The translations under genes were made by a program, and so were the position numbers. The notes beneath the pieces were generated by a model, which did no database searches, was not told the origin of the DNA, and worked only from the letters and a program-made list of their open reading frames with translations. Positions 22,671 to 34,393 of a stretch of DNA of 64,000 bases are shown here, in pieces. How positions within the stretch are numbered: the stretch's first letter is position 1; each line of letters opens with the position of its first letter. This stretch comes from Anastrepha obliqua (lineage: Eukaryota > Arthropoda > Insecta > Diptera > Tephritidae), in assembly GCF_027943255.1 (NCBI RefSeq), contig NC_072893.1, positions 38,648,001-38,712,000 of the forward strand, read 5' to 3'.

Positions 22671-24635
22671 AGAAAAATGTGAGATACAGATGGCGTTCCA
22701 AGCAAGCGTTCAAAATATTCGAAATGGCGCTTACGTGAATATTTTACTACACAGGCAACGATATTTCAAAAATATATGACCCCTTGGGCAGCTGGTTGGA
22801 ATGAATTGGATGTTCCTATCAAAAGTTCAATATTTACGTCTCAAAACCACAACTTCACACAACTACAACTTTTGTTCATTAGCTCTAAGCACTCAACATA
22901 AAAAAATCACAGACGAAAATAAGAATTTCAAATTACCTGTTTAAACTTTTTTTTTAATTATATGTAAACGCTAATTAGGGCAAATTAAAAATACGCACAA
23001 TTTAAAGCCATTCAAGAAATCAAATCGTAAAATCAATCGTAAAAAAGGTGAACAAATTTCAATGCATGTGTCTCCAGAAATGAAGAGAAGGAAAGCAGAA
23101 GATTCCTTATGGCAAAAAAAGGGGAGGGTTACGCAAATATTTGCACTTTAAAAATGAAATAAGAAATTCAAGAGCAATAAAACTGAAAAATAAATAAATA
23201 AATGAAGTCGGGAATGAGTGTAAATACACCTACCTACATGCACGGTGAGTTGAGGCAATTCACTCCCATATCCGCTCAATTAAATGCCCCTACTGCCATT
23301 CACCCTCCTTTGAATAAGAGGAGCAAAATATGCGCCAACAAAATCGAAAGCAAAAAAATAAACAGAAAAATTTATAATAACAAAATCTTAAGCCGAACAA
23401 AGGTTGAATAAAGCAAGAAATATACATATACATATACATACACATATACAAAAATATATCATACATTAGCAGCGTAAATGATAAAAGCAAAGATCCCATT
23501 GAGCGTATAATTGCGGGTACGTGAGTAAACAAGCATACATCGAGGCGCAGTAAGCGGATGCGCGTACTCCGTTATGATATTCAGACTCGTACATGGGTAC
23601 GTACATATACACGGCACATATGTGTACGTAATGTTAATATCTGTTCGCGCCAACGGGTATGTGGCAAAGTGGAAGTGAGCGGGTTAATTACCGGCATAAA
23701 GCAAACACTTTAACAGCTGCCGCCAAGCGTCAGCTGGTGGTGGAAAAAAGTTGTAATAACAACGATATGGGCAGAGAGAAAAAAGATGCGAGGCTGTTTT
23801 TACCAGCCAGACAACTCTTGCTTGCTGGCTCCGTACTTTTTCATTAACAATATTTGAATTCAAGTGCAGATGTTCCTATATGAGTGTAGATGTAAGTATA
23901 CTGGGCTGCCTATTGTTTGTTCAGCTATGTGCGCGCGTGTATGTGTTCGTGTGTTTGTGTGTACACATTTTAATGAATGCTCTTGCATTGTTCCCTGTGC
24001 TTGCTGACTGTTGATGTTGCAATGGCGCTTGATTGGCCGATTTAAAATCAGCCACTCAACCGATAAATGATTTCCTATCACTTCTGTGCGCGTCGAGCGA
24101 GAGTGCGTAAAAAGAAGAGCAATTAAGCGTGATTAAAAAAAAAGAGTACGAAGCTAATTTAAAAGAAAATTTTATGGCATACATTTTGTTGTTTATTAGA
24201 GCGTCTAAGCTATATTGAAGAGCTCAACAGAGCTACTCAGTTGATTCTCTCTCGTATTAGCTGACGGAAATTAGTTACACCAAATAAGGCCAATTTCGTT
24301 TTTGCTTGGGTGTTTAACGCAGCTTGCTATTGTCTGCCGATGGTGGTGGTGGTGGTGAAGGTGAAGGTGTTATCTAAGTAAGATAGCCCAGACCCAATTA
24401 GCACAATAAAAACACTGCTTTTTACTAGCCGAATCATCTGGATTAGAATATAAATCTGCCTATGTCGTCCATTTACCGTCAGCCGGTACCGAACTTATCG
24501 AAAATATTTAAACGTATGGAGTATGCAGCTTTTGTATGAAATGACCAATCCAACGGAGCCACTGGATCTCTATTTATAGGGAAATCCTATTCAGACATCG
24601 AAGAAATTTGATCAGGTATTTCTATACTTTAAAAA
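22671..24635. other. AT-rich intergenic stretch, nothing recognised
   Basis: Short tandem tracts only (ATACATATACATA type near 23425-23450, TGTGTGTTCGTGTG type near 23930-23960, and GGT repeats at about 24340-24360). No transposon protein or long frame. Confidence 0.4.
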
Positions 24636-24640
24636 GGGCT

Positions 24641-25000
24641 TAAACCTCCCGTTGGGTACCGAGGTCTGGCCAGACTTGTTTTTTGATTTTAGACGTGAAT
24701 TTAACATACAGTTTGTCAAGAATATCTTTGCATAGTGAAGAAAAATTTTAAATTTTGGCTTTGATCGAAAATTCTAACAACATTAAAAAAAATGTATACA
24801 AACATTCCATTACCGTACCTTTCTACGACCACTAGGCGTCAACAGTTATTAAATAAACACATATATTACAAAAACAACAACAAAAAAGATGTTAACTCTA
24901 TTTAAAAAGTGTCAAAAAAATCTTTGCATAACTGCTGAAAACAACAAAAAATGCAGTTATTTTCCGCGAATTTCATTCATTTGGGATTTTTGCAAATGGT
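24641..25000. repeat. Possible end of a piggyBac-like element
   Basis: TTAA (24641-24644) is followed by ACCTCCCGTTGGGTACCGAG and GTCTGGCCAGAC. The TTGGGTACC..GTCTGGC motif is the mirror of the one at 22279-22300, the presumed right end of piggyBac copy 2. No coding sequence follows. This could be a solo end or a MITE start; the other end was not found. Confidence 0.35.
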
Positions 25001-25149
25001 TTGGAATGTGAAAGGGATAAGAAATTATTTAGTTATAAAGTGATTGTCTTCAGTGCTTCAAATGATCTCAGATTTGAATAAAAAAAATGCCAGGAAAACG
25101 AGTTTCAAAAACTATTATTCAATTAGTGTATTTCAATCACTATCCGCAT

Positions 25150-25240
25150 AAAAACAACTGAAATTGTAGGTCCCTATAAGTGGTGGAGCTCCGCTAAATA
25201 CCTAACAGAAGTTAACGCACCAGGAATTTTAGCGTCGGGG
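25150..25240 (+). repeat. SINE family 1, 3' fragment
   Basis: AAATTGTAGGTCCCTATAAG and GTGGAGCTCCGC, followed by AATACCTAACAGAAGTTAAC, are decayed versions of the family-1 tail. It abuts the mariner at 25248. Confidence 0.5.
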
Positions 25241-25247
25241 ACAATTC

Positions 25248-26172
25248 CTTCTGCTGAAATATGAACGAGACTGATTTAATAAAACACAAACGTTTAATTA
25301 TTGTTCAATTTTTATTTTATCTCCTTCAAAGTAATCACCATTGGAGGCGATACACATATGCCAACGTTTTTTCCAATCATCATAGCATTTCTGGAAGGCC
25401 GATTTCGGTATGGATTTCAGTTCCTTATTCGAATTCTCTTTTATGACTTCAATTGTCTTTAGCGTGGTTTTTTTGGGTTTCGGCTCCTCCGGGGAGCGCC
25501 ATTCCGATGATTGTTGGGCTGTTTCGACGTCATACTCATAAACCCAAGTCTCTTCACCAGTTATGATGTGCCGGATGTCCGTATCAGTCATGGCGAGCAT
25601 TCCTTAGCGACAGTTTTGCGTTGTTCTTTTTGAAGAAAATTCAACAATTTTGGAACAAGACGGGCGGACACTCGTCTCATGCCCAAGACATCATGAATAA
25701 TAGTATGAACGGATCCATTTGATATGCTCAGCTCACTAGCTATCTCTCTTTCGGTCACACGGCGATTTTCAAGCACAATTTTCTTTTCCGATGTTTTCGT
25801 CGTTTACTGATGTTGCTGGACGACGTTCATGAGGCAAGTTTTTAACCGATGTACGGCTCTCTTTGACCGATTTGTACCACTGGAAAACATGTGCACGCAA
25901 TAGAGCAGAGTCCCCATAGGTTGTCTGCAAAATTTTTAAGGCGTCTGAAGCAAATTCTTTGTTCAACTTGAATTTCCATCGTTAAATTCGAAGAACACAC
26001 TCGAGCTTGACTTGTTTACAGTAGCACAGAAAACAAACTATGTGATATATCACGCTGAAATTTGCCATGTAAGCTTATAACAGTCCTACCAAAAAACAAA
26101 AAATTTTTTTTTGCCATATGTCATCCGCGGACCGTTTTATTGATAAAGTCTCGTTCATATTTGAGCAGAAAG
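25248..26172 (-). mobile_element. mariner with deleted catalytic core, minus strand
   Basis: Both ends carry CTTCTGCTcAAATATGAACG in inverted orientation (25248 onward and 26172 backward), with a TA after the right end (26173-26174). Minus frames give an N-terminus FASDALKILQTTYGDSALLR (25769-25966), then NRRVTEREIASELSISNGSV and DVLGMRRVSARLVPKLLNF (25588-25776). HIITGEETWVYEYDVETAQQ follows (GEETW in place of the usual GDESW). After EPKPKK the frame jumps to IKENSNKELKSIPKSAFQKC and the C-terminal WKKRWHMCIASNGDYFEGD. The middle of the transposase, with the second and third catalytic aspartates, is missing. Frame breaks separate the pieces. The matching central region turns up in the fold-back element at 38880. 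Confidence 0.85.
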
Positions 26173-26189
26173 TATGTCGGTGTTGACAA

Positions 26190-26680
26190 CAGAAAATTTC
26201 AAGTTGTGAATGAGTTTGTCTACCTTGGGACCAGCATAAACAACAAAAATTATGGAGAATAACTTTTGCCAACAGATGTTACAATGAGCTCAGTAGGCTA
26301 TTGAAAAGTAGAGTTCCTTCCCGAAGGACGAAATTGACACTCTGCAAAACGCTCGTCATTCTCATCCTGCTATATGGTGCAGGTGCATGGACGATGCCAA
26401 CCGTAGATGGTAAAGTTCTGCAAGCCTTCGGGTGAAAAATTCTGCGTAAGATGTATGGTCACATCCACCTTGGTGAGGAGTATTGTGTGCGGTGAAATAG
26501 CGAGATGTATGTGCTATATAAGGACATGAATGATACATAGATATACGTGTAAAAATACAGCAGCTACGCTGGCTTGGCCATGTCACCTGTATGAACGAAT
26601 ACACTGCAGCAAGGCGAACCTAGAATTCGAGAAAGGAAGACGAAGTAGAGGAAGTTCAATTGCTGTAAGCACTCAAAGTT
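26190..26680 (+). pseudogene. RTE-type 3' fragment (thumb and C-terminal region)
   Basis: The plus strand reads VNEFVYLGTSINNKN, then RCYNELSRLLKSRV, KTLVILILLYGAGAWTM and KILRKMYGHIHLGEE, in the order seen in the copy at 54317. There are several stops; both ends are undefined. It begins almost directly at the right end of the mariner. Confidence 0.7.
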
Positions 26681-26684
26681 TCTA

Positions 26685-26910
26685 ATGCCGAATGGGTTGG
26701 TGCGTGATTACCTTTCGGAAGCGCCCAGGTTCGAAACTCCGTATATGTAGCATGAAATGATAGAAAAATTTGTTTCTTATAGTGTTAGTAAAAAAACCTA
26801 TATGCCATTGGGAGACGGATTCAAACTGTAGGTCCCTTCACTGGAGGAACAACACATCGCATATGGGAGAAGGAGCCAATAAGAGATATAAGCGCCAAAT
26901 ATACATACAC
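26685..26910 (+). repeat. SINE family 1 copy
   Basis: The head is GCCGAATGGGTTGGTGCGTG and box B is CAGGTTCGAAACTCC. The tail is CAAACTGTAGGTCCCTTCAC then GGAGGAACAACA and AGCGCCAA. The middle (TCGGCAGGCAATGGC region) is deleted compared with the 40625 copy. This is the clearest view of the tRNA-like promoter boxes in the window. Confidence 0.8.
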
Positions 26911-26929
26911 TTAGTCCACTTAGCCATAA

Positions 26930-27540
26930 GTTCTGTTACAAGTTAAATTCGTTATAGATATGAAATTATAATACTCCTTTTAATGAAATTAATTTTATTT
27001 TATCATATAAATAAATAAAAAAAATAGTTTTCATGCCAAATGGTCACCATTTGCTTTTACACAGGCCTCTAAACGATTCAGCGATTCAGTTATAGCAGCA
27101 CGCCCGGTGTTCATGGATATTGACGTCGCTGCTCGCATCAAAGATTGTTTGAGACTCTCCAAATATCTGAGAGGCCTTCGACAGGCCATGTTCTTCCATA
27201 AGCTGTAGTCTAATGGATTCAGATCTGATTCAGATCTGGACTTTCAGACGGCCAATCTTCTGCGGCTACGAGCACAGGGATATTGTTTCTCAGCCACTGC
27301 TGGGTGGTTTTTGGCTGATGGGCTGGAACGGATTCTTGCTGGAGAACCCAACGCTCTCCATTGAAGAGAGTACTGCTCAACTGCTTTACCACGGCTTCTA
27401 AGACATTCTCCTGGTATACTTTTGCCCCGGTCTTAACGCCTTTTTCGCATAAATGAAGAGATGTAACGTCTTTACAAGACAATCCCCACAAAACCATTAC
27501 GGAGGCTGGATAGTGGCCACTCTGAACACTTGGAACAATA
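26930..27540 (-). mobile_element. maT-type (DD37D) Tc1/mariner relic, minus strand
   Basis: The minus frame 27219-27497 encodes SVMVLWGLSCKDVTSLHLCE, then KTGAKVYQENVLEAVV and WVLQQESVPAHQPKTTQQWL. EDWPSESPDLNQI follows. Intact relatives read QQDSAPAH and SPDLNPLD with 37 residues between the two acids, the maT (DD37D) arrangement. Here the second D is E (QQESVP) and the frame ends before the third acid. A C-terminal reading YLESLKQSLMRAATSIS continues to about 27040. The 5' half, including the first catalytic D, is missing. Confidence 0.75.
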
Positions 27541-29640
27541 TTTTTTATTTATTTAGAAGCTTTAGCATAGATTTAGTCGTTTTGCTTATTAAAATCTTCT
27601 TCAACATTACAAATTTCCTCATCTGTGGAAAGAATATTTTCATGGCCGTTAACCGCGTGCCGCCGAAGAAGCTGCTTGCATCTGTCGTGCGAAATTTGCT
27701 ACGAAACTGAGTATGCTTTATGAGACAATTCATACGAACGAAAGCAAAAATAAGGAAACTTTTTCCTTCGAATTCGTTTTCGTTGTACGCATTGTAAAAT
27801 TTATCACAGAATTTATGGCAAGACCAAGTATAGTACACTCATAATTAAAAAGACCCGATAAGAGACCAGAAAACTTAGTCGGTGGTATGATGTCTTCTAA
27901 GTAAACATTTTTTAAGGTTTCGTAAACAATTAACGAGATGCAGCTCTAAAGCATGCGGATGTGAGTGAAGCATTCGTCGATGAGGTCAGCGGCAACTCAA
28001 CGGGCGGTACTAGACCCTGGAGTCGATACTAGGCAAGTATGGAGGTAGGGGGTGGACACATCGCCTTCCGACCATACTTAATGGTAGTCCCGGGAAGGGA
28101 TCGGTACTTAGACAGTAAGAGTTTTAGTTTGGGTAAAAGTTCCTTACTTTCCTTTTGATGTTTCCTTTTCTGGAAAAAAAAATGTCATACCACTCCAGAT
28201 AATGACATGAAAAATATAAATAATACTTCACAGTGCCGGTGAACTCAGGTATAGCGAAGTAGTTTAGATTTCCAATAGCAAATGCTTATATTATATAAAA
28301 TTTTTCTGTATGCACGTGCATACTCGCTCACTATAAACGTGCTCAGATATATTTACCCATACTCAATACGGCATTACTTTGAAGCAACCCACCTCTGATT
28401 GCAATTTATTGCCAGCAACACAAGGCAGCTAGCCAATTAATGAGCCGCAATGAGGATGCCCACACATACAGGCGCATGAGCCGAAAGGGTATTGAGTAAT
28501 TGAGTGCAATGACTGAGGAAGTTTACATGCTTGAATTAAAGTACTTGCAAAAGCGCAAAAGTGCAAAAGTTAAAAGCGTTAATATGCAACGCAGCGGCGT
28601 AATCAAAGGCAAGCAAAATCTGAAGGCCAAAAAGCAAAAACAAAAGAAAAAAGGAAAGAAATTTATTATCATTAGGCCTATACTTAACTGCGAGTAATTT
28701 GCTCATTTGAGTACGGCTATGCATTGCATAAAGGATTTCAATCCAGTAACCAGAACCGGTAACGAAAAAAAAATGTTATTAAAAAGTTTAATTTTAAGTT
28801 TACGCGACTCAATCGCATTTAAACTTTGTTAATATTCTAATGAGTTGCCACTCAACAAAAGCTGAAGAAAAAAAAAAGAAAAATTACAAACCGAAATTAT
28901 TTAAGAAAAAACCATGAAAATCTGTACAATGCAACTGTTTGTGCGTATGTGCACCCCTGATTAACCTTTGAAGCAAATAAACTTGTGCATCCAACCTCTG
29001 CTTTGACTGCAGGCGAATGCTTTGAAAATTTTTTCAATTCAAAAGTTAGGGGCAGCATAACTTGGTGCAGAGGCGCATTGCTTTGAACCACACAAACACA
29101 CACAGATACACACACACACATGCAAATGGGACTATTCACGCAGTTACTTCCTACTCTTTCGTTCCGTCTTGCCACTTTTGTTGCTTCCTGACAGCCACTT
29201 TTATGCTTATTTGTTTGCTCTGCTTATTTGTCCTCGTCTTTGCCGCTTCATTACTTCGTTTTTGTGCACAATTCATTAGCTAAACGTTTGCTTTTATCTC
29301 TTTATCTACGTACGCCAACATACCTACATCCACACGTACATACATATAAGTATATGCATATCCTTTATGTTAATCCTTCGAGCAAATACCGACCAGCAGA
29401 AAAGTTGCCGAGTTGATTGTATGCGAAACTGTTAATTCCCGATGCTGTGAGCACATAAATGAGCTAAATGAAGGGTACGGATGTATGTGTTTGTGTTTGA
29501 GAGTATTTGTCTCCTTTTCTATTTCAATCTATCAATTTTATTATTTTGTCCCATCAAACAAAATTTGTCGAAATCGCTTAGAATTAGTAGCAAAATTTTT
29601 TGAATTTTTTGAAATGCTGAGCTTGCAAACGGAATTTATT
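27541..29640. other. Intergenic stretch with no recognised feature
   Basis: A somewhat GC-richer patch at 27930-28110 (CGGCAACTCAACGGGCGGTA, GGTCCCGGGAAGGG-like) may be a fragment of an unrecognised repeat. A CA microsatellite lies at about 29085-29120. Nothing else can be supported. Confidence 0.4.
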
Positions 29641-29644
29641 GGGT

Positions 29645-31705
29645 GGTTGGTTGGTTAAAGTGGTGATTCTTCCAGAATCCAACTAGCGCTTCCGCGCCAT
29701 TTTGTTGCCACATCCTCATTACCAACTTGTTTAACGGTTATTTACAGCATAACTATATCCAGTCTGTGCGGTTAAGGAACCTTATTAGGTTGTTAACGTC
29801 CAAGCCAGATAGTTGTTCGAGATTCTCGAATAGCGGTTGGCCCAAGGTTAACATTCTGTCCTTCCATAGGGCAGGGCATTCACAGAGGAAATGGAAGATT
29901 GTTTCTTTTTTCTCCGGTTCTTTACAACTATGACAGTTTATGTTGCGAGGGATGCCCATTTTGGCTGCTTGTTCTCCGATAGACCAAAAGCCAGATATGA
30001 CTGACGTTAGTCTCCAGGCGTCCCGTCGTTTCATTCTTATTAATGCCGACGATTGCTTGAGGTTGTAGGTGGGCCATAACGTTCTGCTAATTTTGCATTT
30101 CGTCTGGTCTCTCCCTCTACAGTCCGCAATTCGGAGGTATTTTTGGGAAATTGTACTCTTGACTGCACCTAGTGGTGTGAATACCGATTCTACAAGAGCG
30201 TTATTCATGGCAGATCCCCCTCTTGCCAATTCATCTGCTTTTTCGTTACCTTCAATGTTCCGATGTCCCGGGACCCAGATTAAGGGGTAACACCACTGTA
30301 CACGCGTAAAATAAACACGATTTTTAAAGAATTTTTTTGTATAGAAGGAAAGGGGAAACAATCACTCTGATTTGGCAAGTTATTACTTATATACTAAAAT
30401 ACAAAACTACAAAGTTTGGTCGAAAAATTTTACAAAATGGCGGTATTTGAGACATTTTTGTAATGTGGTTTCTCTTGAAGGAGCTCCGCGGCACGCAGCA
30501 CAGAGGGTGCAAATTTTAATCTGGAACACAGAAATATTTTTTTTCTTAATCTAGATAAGAATAGCTAGAGAAACACGTAGGGGATTTAAAACATATTTAT
30601 TTTTGTGGAATTAGCAAGCATTTGAAGGAAAAAACTCTATTTTGGACTAAAAAAACGGCACTTAAATAATTATAACAATCGTTTAAATGAATCTATCGAA
30701 AATCCCCTACGCTCTTCTCTTAAGAAGGTTATTATACAGACGTAGTGAAAAACCTGATTAAAAATATTTAAAATTGTTTGAGTTATGCTGCGTGCCAATT
30801 TCAGAAAACGTGTTTTGAGAAAAACGCTTTTAAAGTTTGAAAATTTGGAGAAGTCGTTAGGTAGCACTCACTAACGCTTGGTTAAAACCTTAAAATATTT
30901 ATGAAATAGACTTCGGTAACTTATAAAACTTTTTGTTCTGTATTTTAAGAGGTTCAAAGAATTTTTTAAGCATATAAAAAAAAATGATTTTTTTGAAATT
31001 TCTACAGTGGTGGTAACTTTATGGTTTTCACTCATGGTGGTGAGGCTATTCCAACTTTGCTCCACCACTTTAGAGGTTGTTATAACTGCGTCCAGTGCCT
31101 GGATTGTAGCTTGGCTATCCGAGAGAATAGCGATATTACCCTTAAAAGAGAAATCTGCGATTAGTAGCCTACAGGCTTCCCCAATTGCCAGTACTTCCGC
31201 CTGGAAGACACTGCTGGTATTAGGGAGAGGCACAGATTTCTCAATTTTGAGTATGTGAGAATATATACCAGCTACAACACCGCAGCCCATTTTACTTCCA
31301 TCCGTAAAGACTGTAGTGTCGAAGTTGTTTAGAGAGAATTCCTTATTCCATTCTTCCTTCGATGAAAAGAGAGTGGAAAAATTCCTATTGAATGTTACCG
31401 TCGGGACGATGTAGTCAGTTCTCACCGAGATTAGCTGAGTTTGTCGCAATAAAAGACTAGTATGACCATAAGTTTTTTCTCTCCAGCGACCCGCTTCATT
31501 TAACCTAAATGCACTCATGGTTGCCGTCTTCTTTATATGTAGGTCTATTGAAATAACGTGTGTCAGTGCATTGAGAGCCTCTCTAGGACATGATCTGATT
31601 GCACCGGCCATTCCACAGGCTGATCTTTGTATTCTGCCGAGTAGTTTGGTATTGTACTCTCTCCCTAGAGCCTTCACCAAAATAAGGGAATTTATTACAG
31701 GATAT
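29645..31705 (-). mobile_element. I-clade non-LTR retrotransposon 3' part (RT thumb, RNase H, C-terminus), split by a MITE
   Basis: The minus frame 31680-31012 runs through the RT thumb (YNTKLLGRIQRSACGMAGAI, then SCPREALNALTHVISIDLHI) into RNase H. There TVFTDGSKM, VFQAEVLAIGEA and AILSDSQATIQAL carry the first three catalytic acids. The frame resumes at 30283-29753 with LIWVPGHRNIEGNEKADELA (His and fourth acid) and ends with a CHSCKEPEKKETIFHFLCEC zinc-finger-like tail and NLIRFLNRTDWI. Removing the 30284-31011 insert restores one continuous frame. The 5' part is absent, a usual truncation. The 3' UTR down to about 29645 is shared with 50385-50495 and 55262-55375. Confidence 0.85.
30284..31011. 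mobile_element. 728-bp MITE targeting TTAA, inserted in the RNase H region
   Basis: The left end reads TTAA (30280-30283) then GGGGTAACACCACTGTACAC. The right end reads AAATTTCTACAGTGGT. ACCACTGTA is inverted at the two ends. The right end appears to have lost about 12 bases including its TTAA: the host codons for K-V-T then L-I-W join exactly if TTAA is shared. The interior shares GAGAAAAACGC with the repeats at 1007 and 1440, tying it to the Mutator-domain element at 1213-2706. No coding capacity was seen. Confidence 0.65.
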
Positions 31706-32001
31706 TAATTTTCTAAGTTCCAAACGATTTTGAAATACAATTTTCAACCACTTCATGCTTCGGCTTTGTTACTATTTTGTGCTGTATATTGTTGTAAAAA
31801 ACTTGCCTCGAACGGATTACCGTATTTCGAAATGATTTTAAGTTACATGAAATTTGATCACAAATTGGTGATATTTTTTGCCTCCAAACCACAGAAACTA
31901 GTGGGACATTTTTTAGTGGTAACATTTTTTTTTCCAAAATTTTCCTGTCTTTTACTTTATTTTTTTAGTATTTTAATTTTTTACTTTCTTAATTTTTTAT
32001 T
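31706..32001. other. AT-rich spacer
   Basis: A stretch of T-rich DNA between the I-type element and the Tc1 element; nothing recognised. Confidence 0.4.
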
Positions 32002-32003
32002 TA

Positions 32004-33059
32004 CAGCTGTGTTAAAGTAGTGCAGCACCTCACAACATTCATATTCATTTTTCGATATGTTTAACTGTGTTAAATGAACACTTGTTCATTTGTGTTCTAA
32101 GAACGGGATGCAAAGAAGAGAATAGCGATTAGACCCCGTTAGTTTTGTCCTAGAAAAGTACCCCTTTTGACTGGGAAGTATGTGGGTGAGCGACTCAGAT
32201 TTGCAAATGCTCATCAGGTCTGACCCGCAGAAAAGTGGCGAAATGTATTGTGGACAGAAGAAAGTAAACTCGTTTTATTTAGTGGAACAGGCTCTAGGCA
32301 GTATGTACGACGTCCAACAAACATTGAATATAATTCTAGGTAAACAAAGAAAACAGTTAAGCATGGTGACCTAAGTATATGGACTTGCAGTGGCGTTGGC
32401 CCTATCCATATGGTAGAATGGATAGACATGCTTATGTTGACATATTACAAAATACAATACTACCATATGCGAGTTAGGAAATGCGTATAAAATGGACATT
32501 TCAACAGGACAACGATCCGAAACATACGAGCAAGCTTGCGAAAGATTGGTTTGCTTCCGAAAAGATCGATATTATGCTATTGCCACCTCAGTCCCCAGAT
32601 CTTAATCCGATCGAAAACTTATGGGGAGATATTAAACGGGTTGTGTTAACTGCAAAAGCTTCAAACAAATCTGAGCTTTGCTAGTGGTTCAGGAAGAATA
32701 GTCTCAAATTCCCTTGAAGCGTTGTCAGCTATAAATAAAGGCTATACAACTAAATACTAGACTGTATTGAGTATGAAGGACTCAAAGAATCATTTTTGAA
32801 TGAAGTTATTCAGTTTTGTTGTTCCTTTAATATAACCACTACTACAATTATGAACAGCCACTTTTCGGTGCATTTCGCAAAAGTCATCAAAAGCTAATAC
32901 AAACCAATGGAAAACTAAAGGTATCTTTTCACTATTCTCTTCTTTGTATACTATTCTTGGAAATATATGAAAACCAGTTTAATTTGTAATGTTTAACAAA
33001 TAGAAAAATTAATATGAATATTGTGAGGTGATGCACTACTATATTTTTGAACACAACTG
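32004..33059 (+). mobile_element. Tc1-type (DD34E) element with TA duplication, decayed
   Basis: The left end is CAGCTGTGTTAAAGTAGTGC. The right end, read inward, is CAGTTGTGTTCAAAAATATA then GTAGTGCATCACCTCACAAT. The terminal repeats run about 70 bases with a small gap on the left, and TA flanks both ends (32002-32003, 33060-33061). The plus strand encodes KWRNVLWTEESKLVLFSGTG (first acid D changed to E; usual VLWTDES) and [18 protein letters not shown] (second D). [16 protein letters not shown] carries the final E, 34 residues after the second D. The N-terminal DNA-binding region is missing, and frameshifts and stops occur around 32340-32480. Confidence 0.85.
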
Positions 33060-33060
33060 T

Positions 33061-33061
<1 letters not shown>

Positions 33062-33092
<31 letters not shown>

Positions 33093-33900
33093 TTTTTAAA
33101 TGGTCAGCTTAATGTACATATGAAAGCTACTTACCAAAACTAAATTTGACTCATTTTAATTGGAATATTCAGAACGAAAGGAGTAATAATAATCTCTAAA
33201 TATTGTCCAATAATATAAACTTTTTCTCAACGTCACTATGTCAAATATACAGAAAATTCCCTTTTTTTCTTCTTCTAAAATCGGCTTTTAAAAAATAATT
33301 CTGCTATGCATATAAAAAAAGGTTGACTAGAAATTGAGTTCACATACAAAAAAATTCAGCCAGCCATAATAAAATAATAAACAATGAAATGAACCAGTAT
33401 CGCTCGTGGCCGACCAATTCAATTTCAGATTCGTCCAATAACAAATCTCACCGTAAGTAATTCTTATCAAATATGTAATTTTTTTTTCAAACCTTGTATG
33501 CGATCCATAAAAATTGTTAAACGATTTCGAGGTTTCCGTTGATTCATTTCTTTTGTAAACTCAAGTCCCATCTTGAGATTGTATGGGAGGTGCCATACGC
33601 TCTTTCCCAATACCGATTGCTGTAATTCTGTAAAATTTCACTGGACACAAATATCTTTTTATTCGAAGTGTTGGCCCTTGGACACAATAAGTTATTATAA
33701 AATTTCAGTATATAAAATTTCAATTGTGCTATAAACAATTCCAGAGCAAAGCTGCATGAAGCCTTTGCTTTGTATGAGAGGTGTTTCCCCTCCTTTTCAC
33801 CATAAACGTCCCATATATCAGATGTTTTTTAGCTGCATGAGATCTATCGATATCGGTAGCTGATGGTTTGGTAGCTCAGAATTGATATTTCTGCTTAGTA
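33062..33900. other. AT-rich stretch, nothing recognised
   Basis: Begins with a T-rich low-complexity tract (33062-33095). No repeat end or protein family was recognised. Confidence 0.4.
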
Positions 33901-33929
33901 ATGTTTGGCCAGCCATCATGAATCATTTA

Positions 33930-34380
33930 AAGGGTTCAAATTGTGGAAATATACTTTGAAAAAAAAAAGAAAAGAAAAATGTGCTTGCGAAGTTCATAGA
34001 GCCGCACCATCGGTGTTTATTTCTTTCGAAATGAGAATCCTTCCTTGCAGTTACGATGAATGGCGAGCGCTATCGAGCCATGCTGAATGATTACTTTTTC
34101 CAAAAACTAATCAGCTAAACATCGACGACATTTGGTTCCAAGAGTATGGCGCAACAGCGCATTTTACAATCGATGTATTCCAACATTCAAGCCAGCATTG
34201 ACCCTATGCGGCCAGATTTATTGGAAAAAGTAATCAAAAATTAGACTGATCGAACGGACCGTGGCGGACGTATGGCGGATAATATATTCAAAAATAAATG
34301 CGATGAAATTATATACCAGATTCTAAAAAAAAATTAATTGATTAAATATTGGTGATTTCAGTTTTGTATTATCAATAAAA
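33930..34380 (+). pseudogene. DD41D-type Tc1/mariner C-terminal relic
   Basis: Readings near 34045-34170 give a decayed YRAMLNDYFFPKL then NIDDIWFQEYGATAHFTIDV (usual DDMWFQQDGATCHTA). Near 34195-34330 follow RPDLLEKVIKNTDRTDRGG-like and IFKNKCDEIIYQI, the usual C-terminus ENW..R....GGHM.DIIFK. The span between, with the third catalytic acid, is deleted, and the second acid is E-Y in place of Q-D. Confidence 0.6.
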
Positions 34381-34393
34381 TGTTTTGTATACA

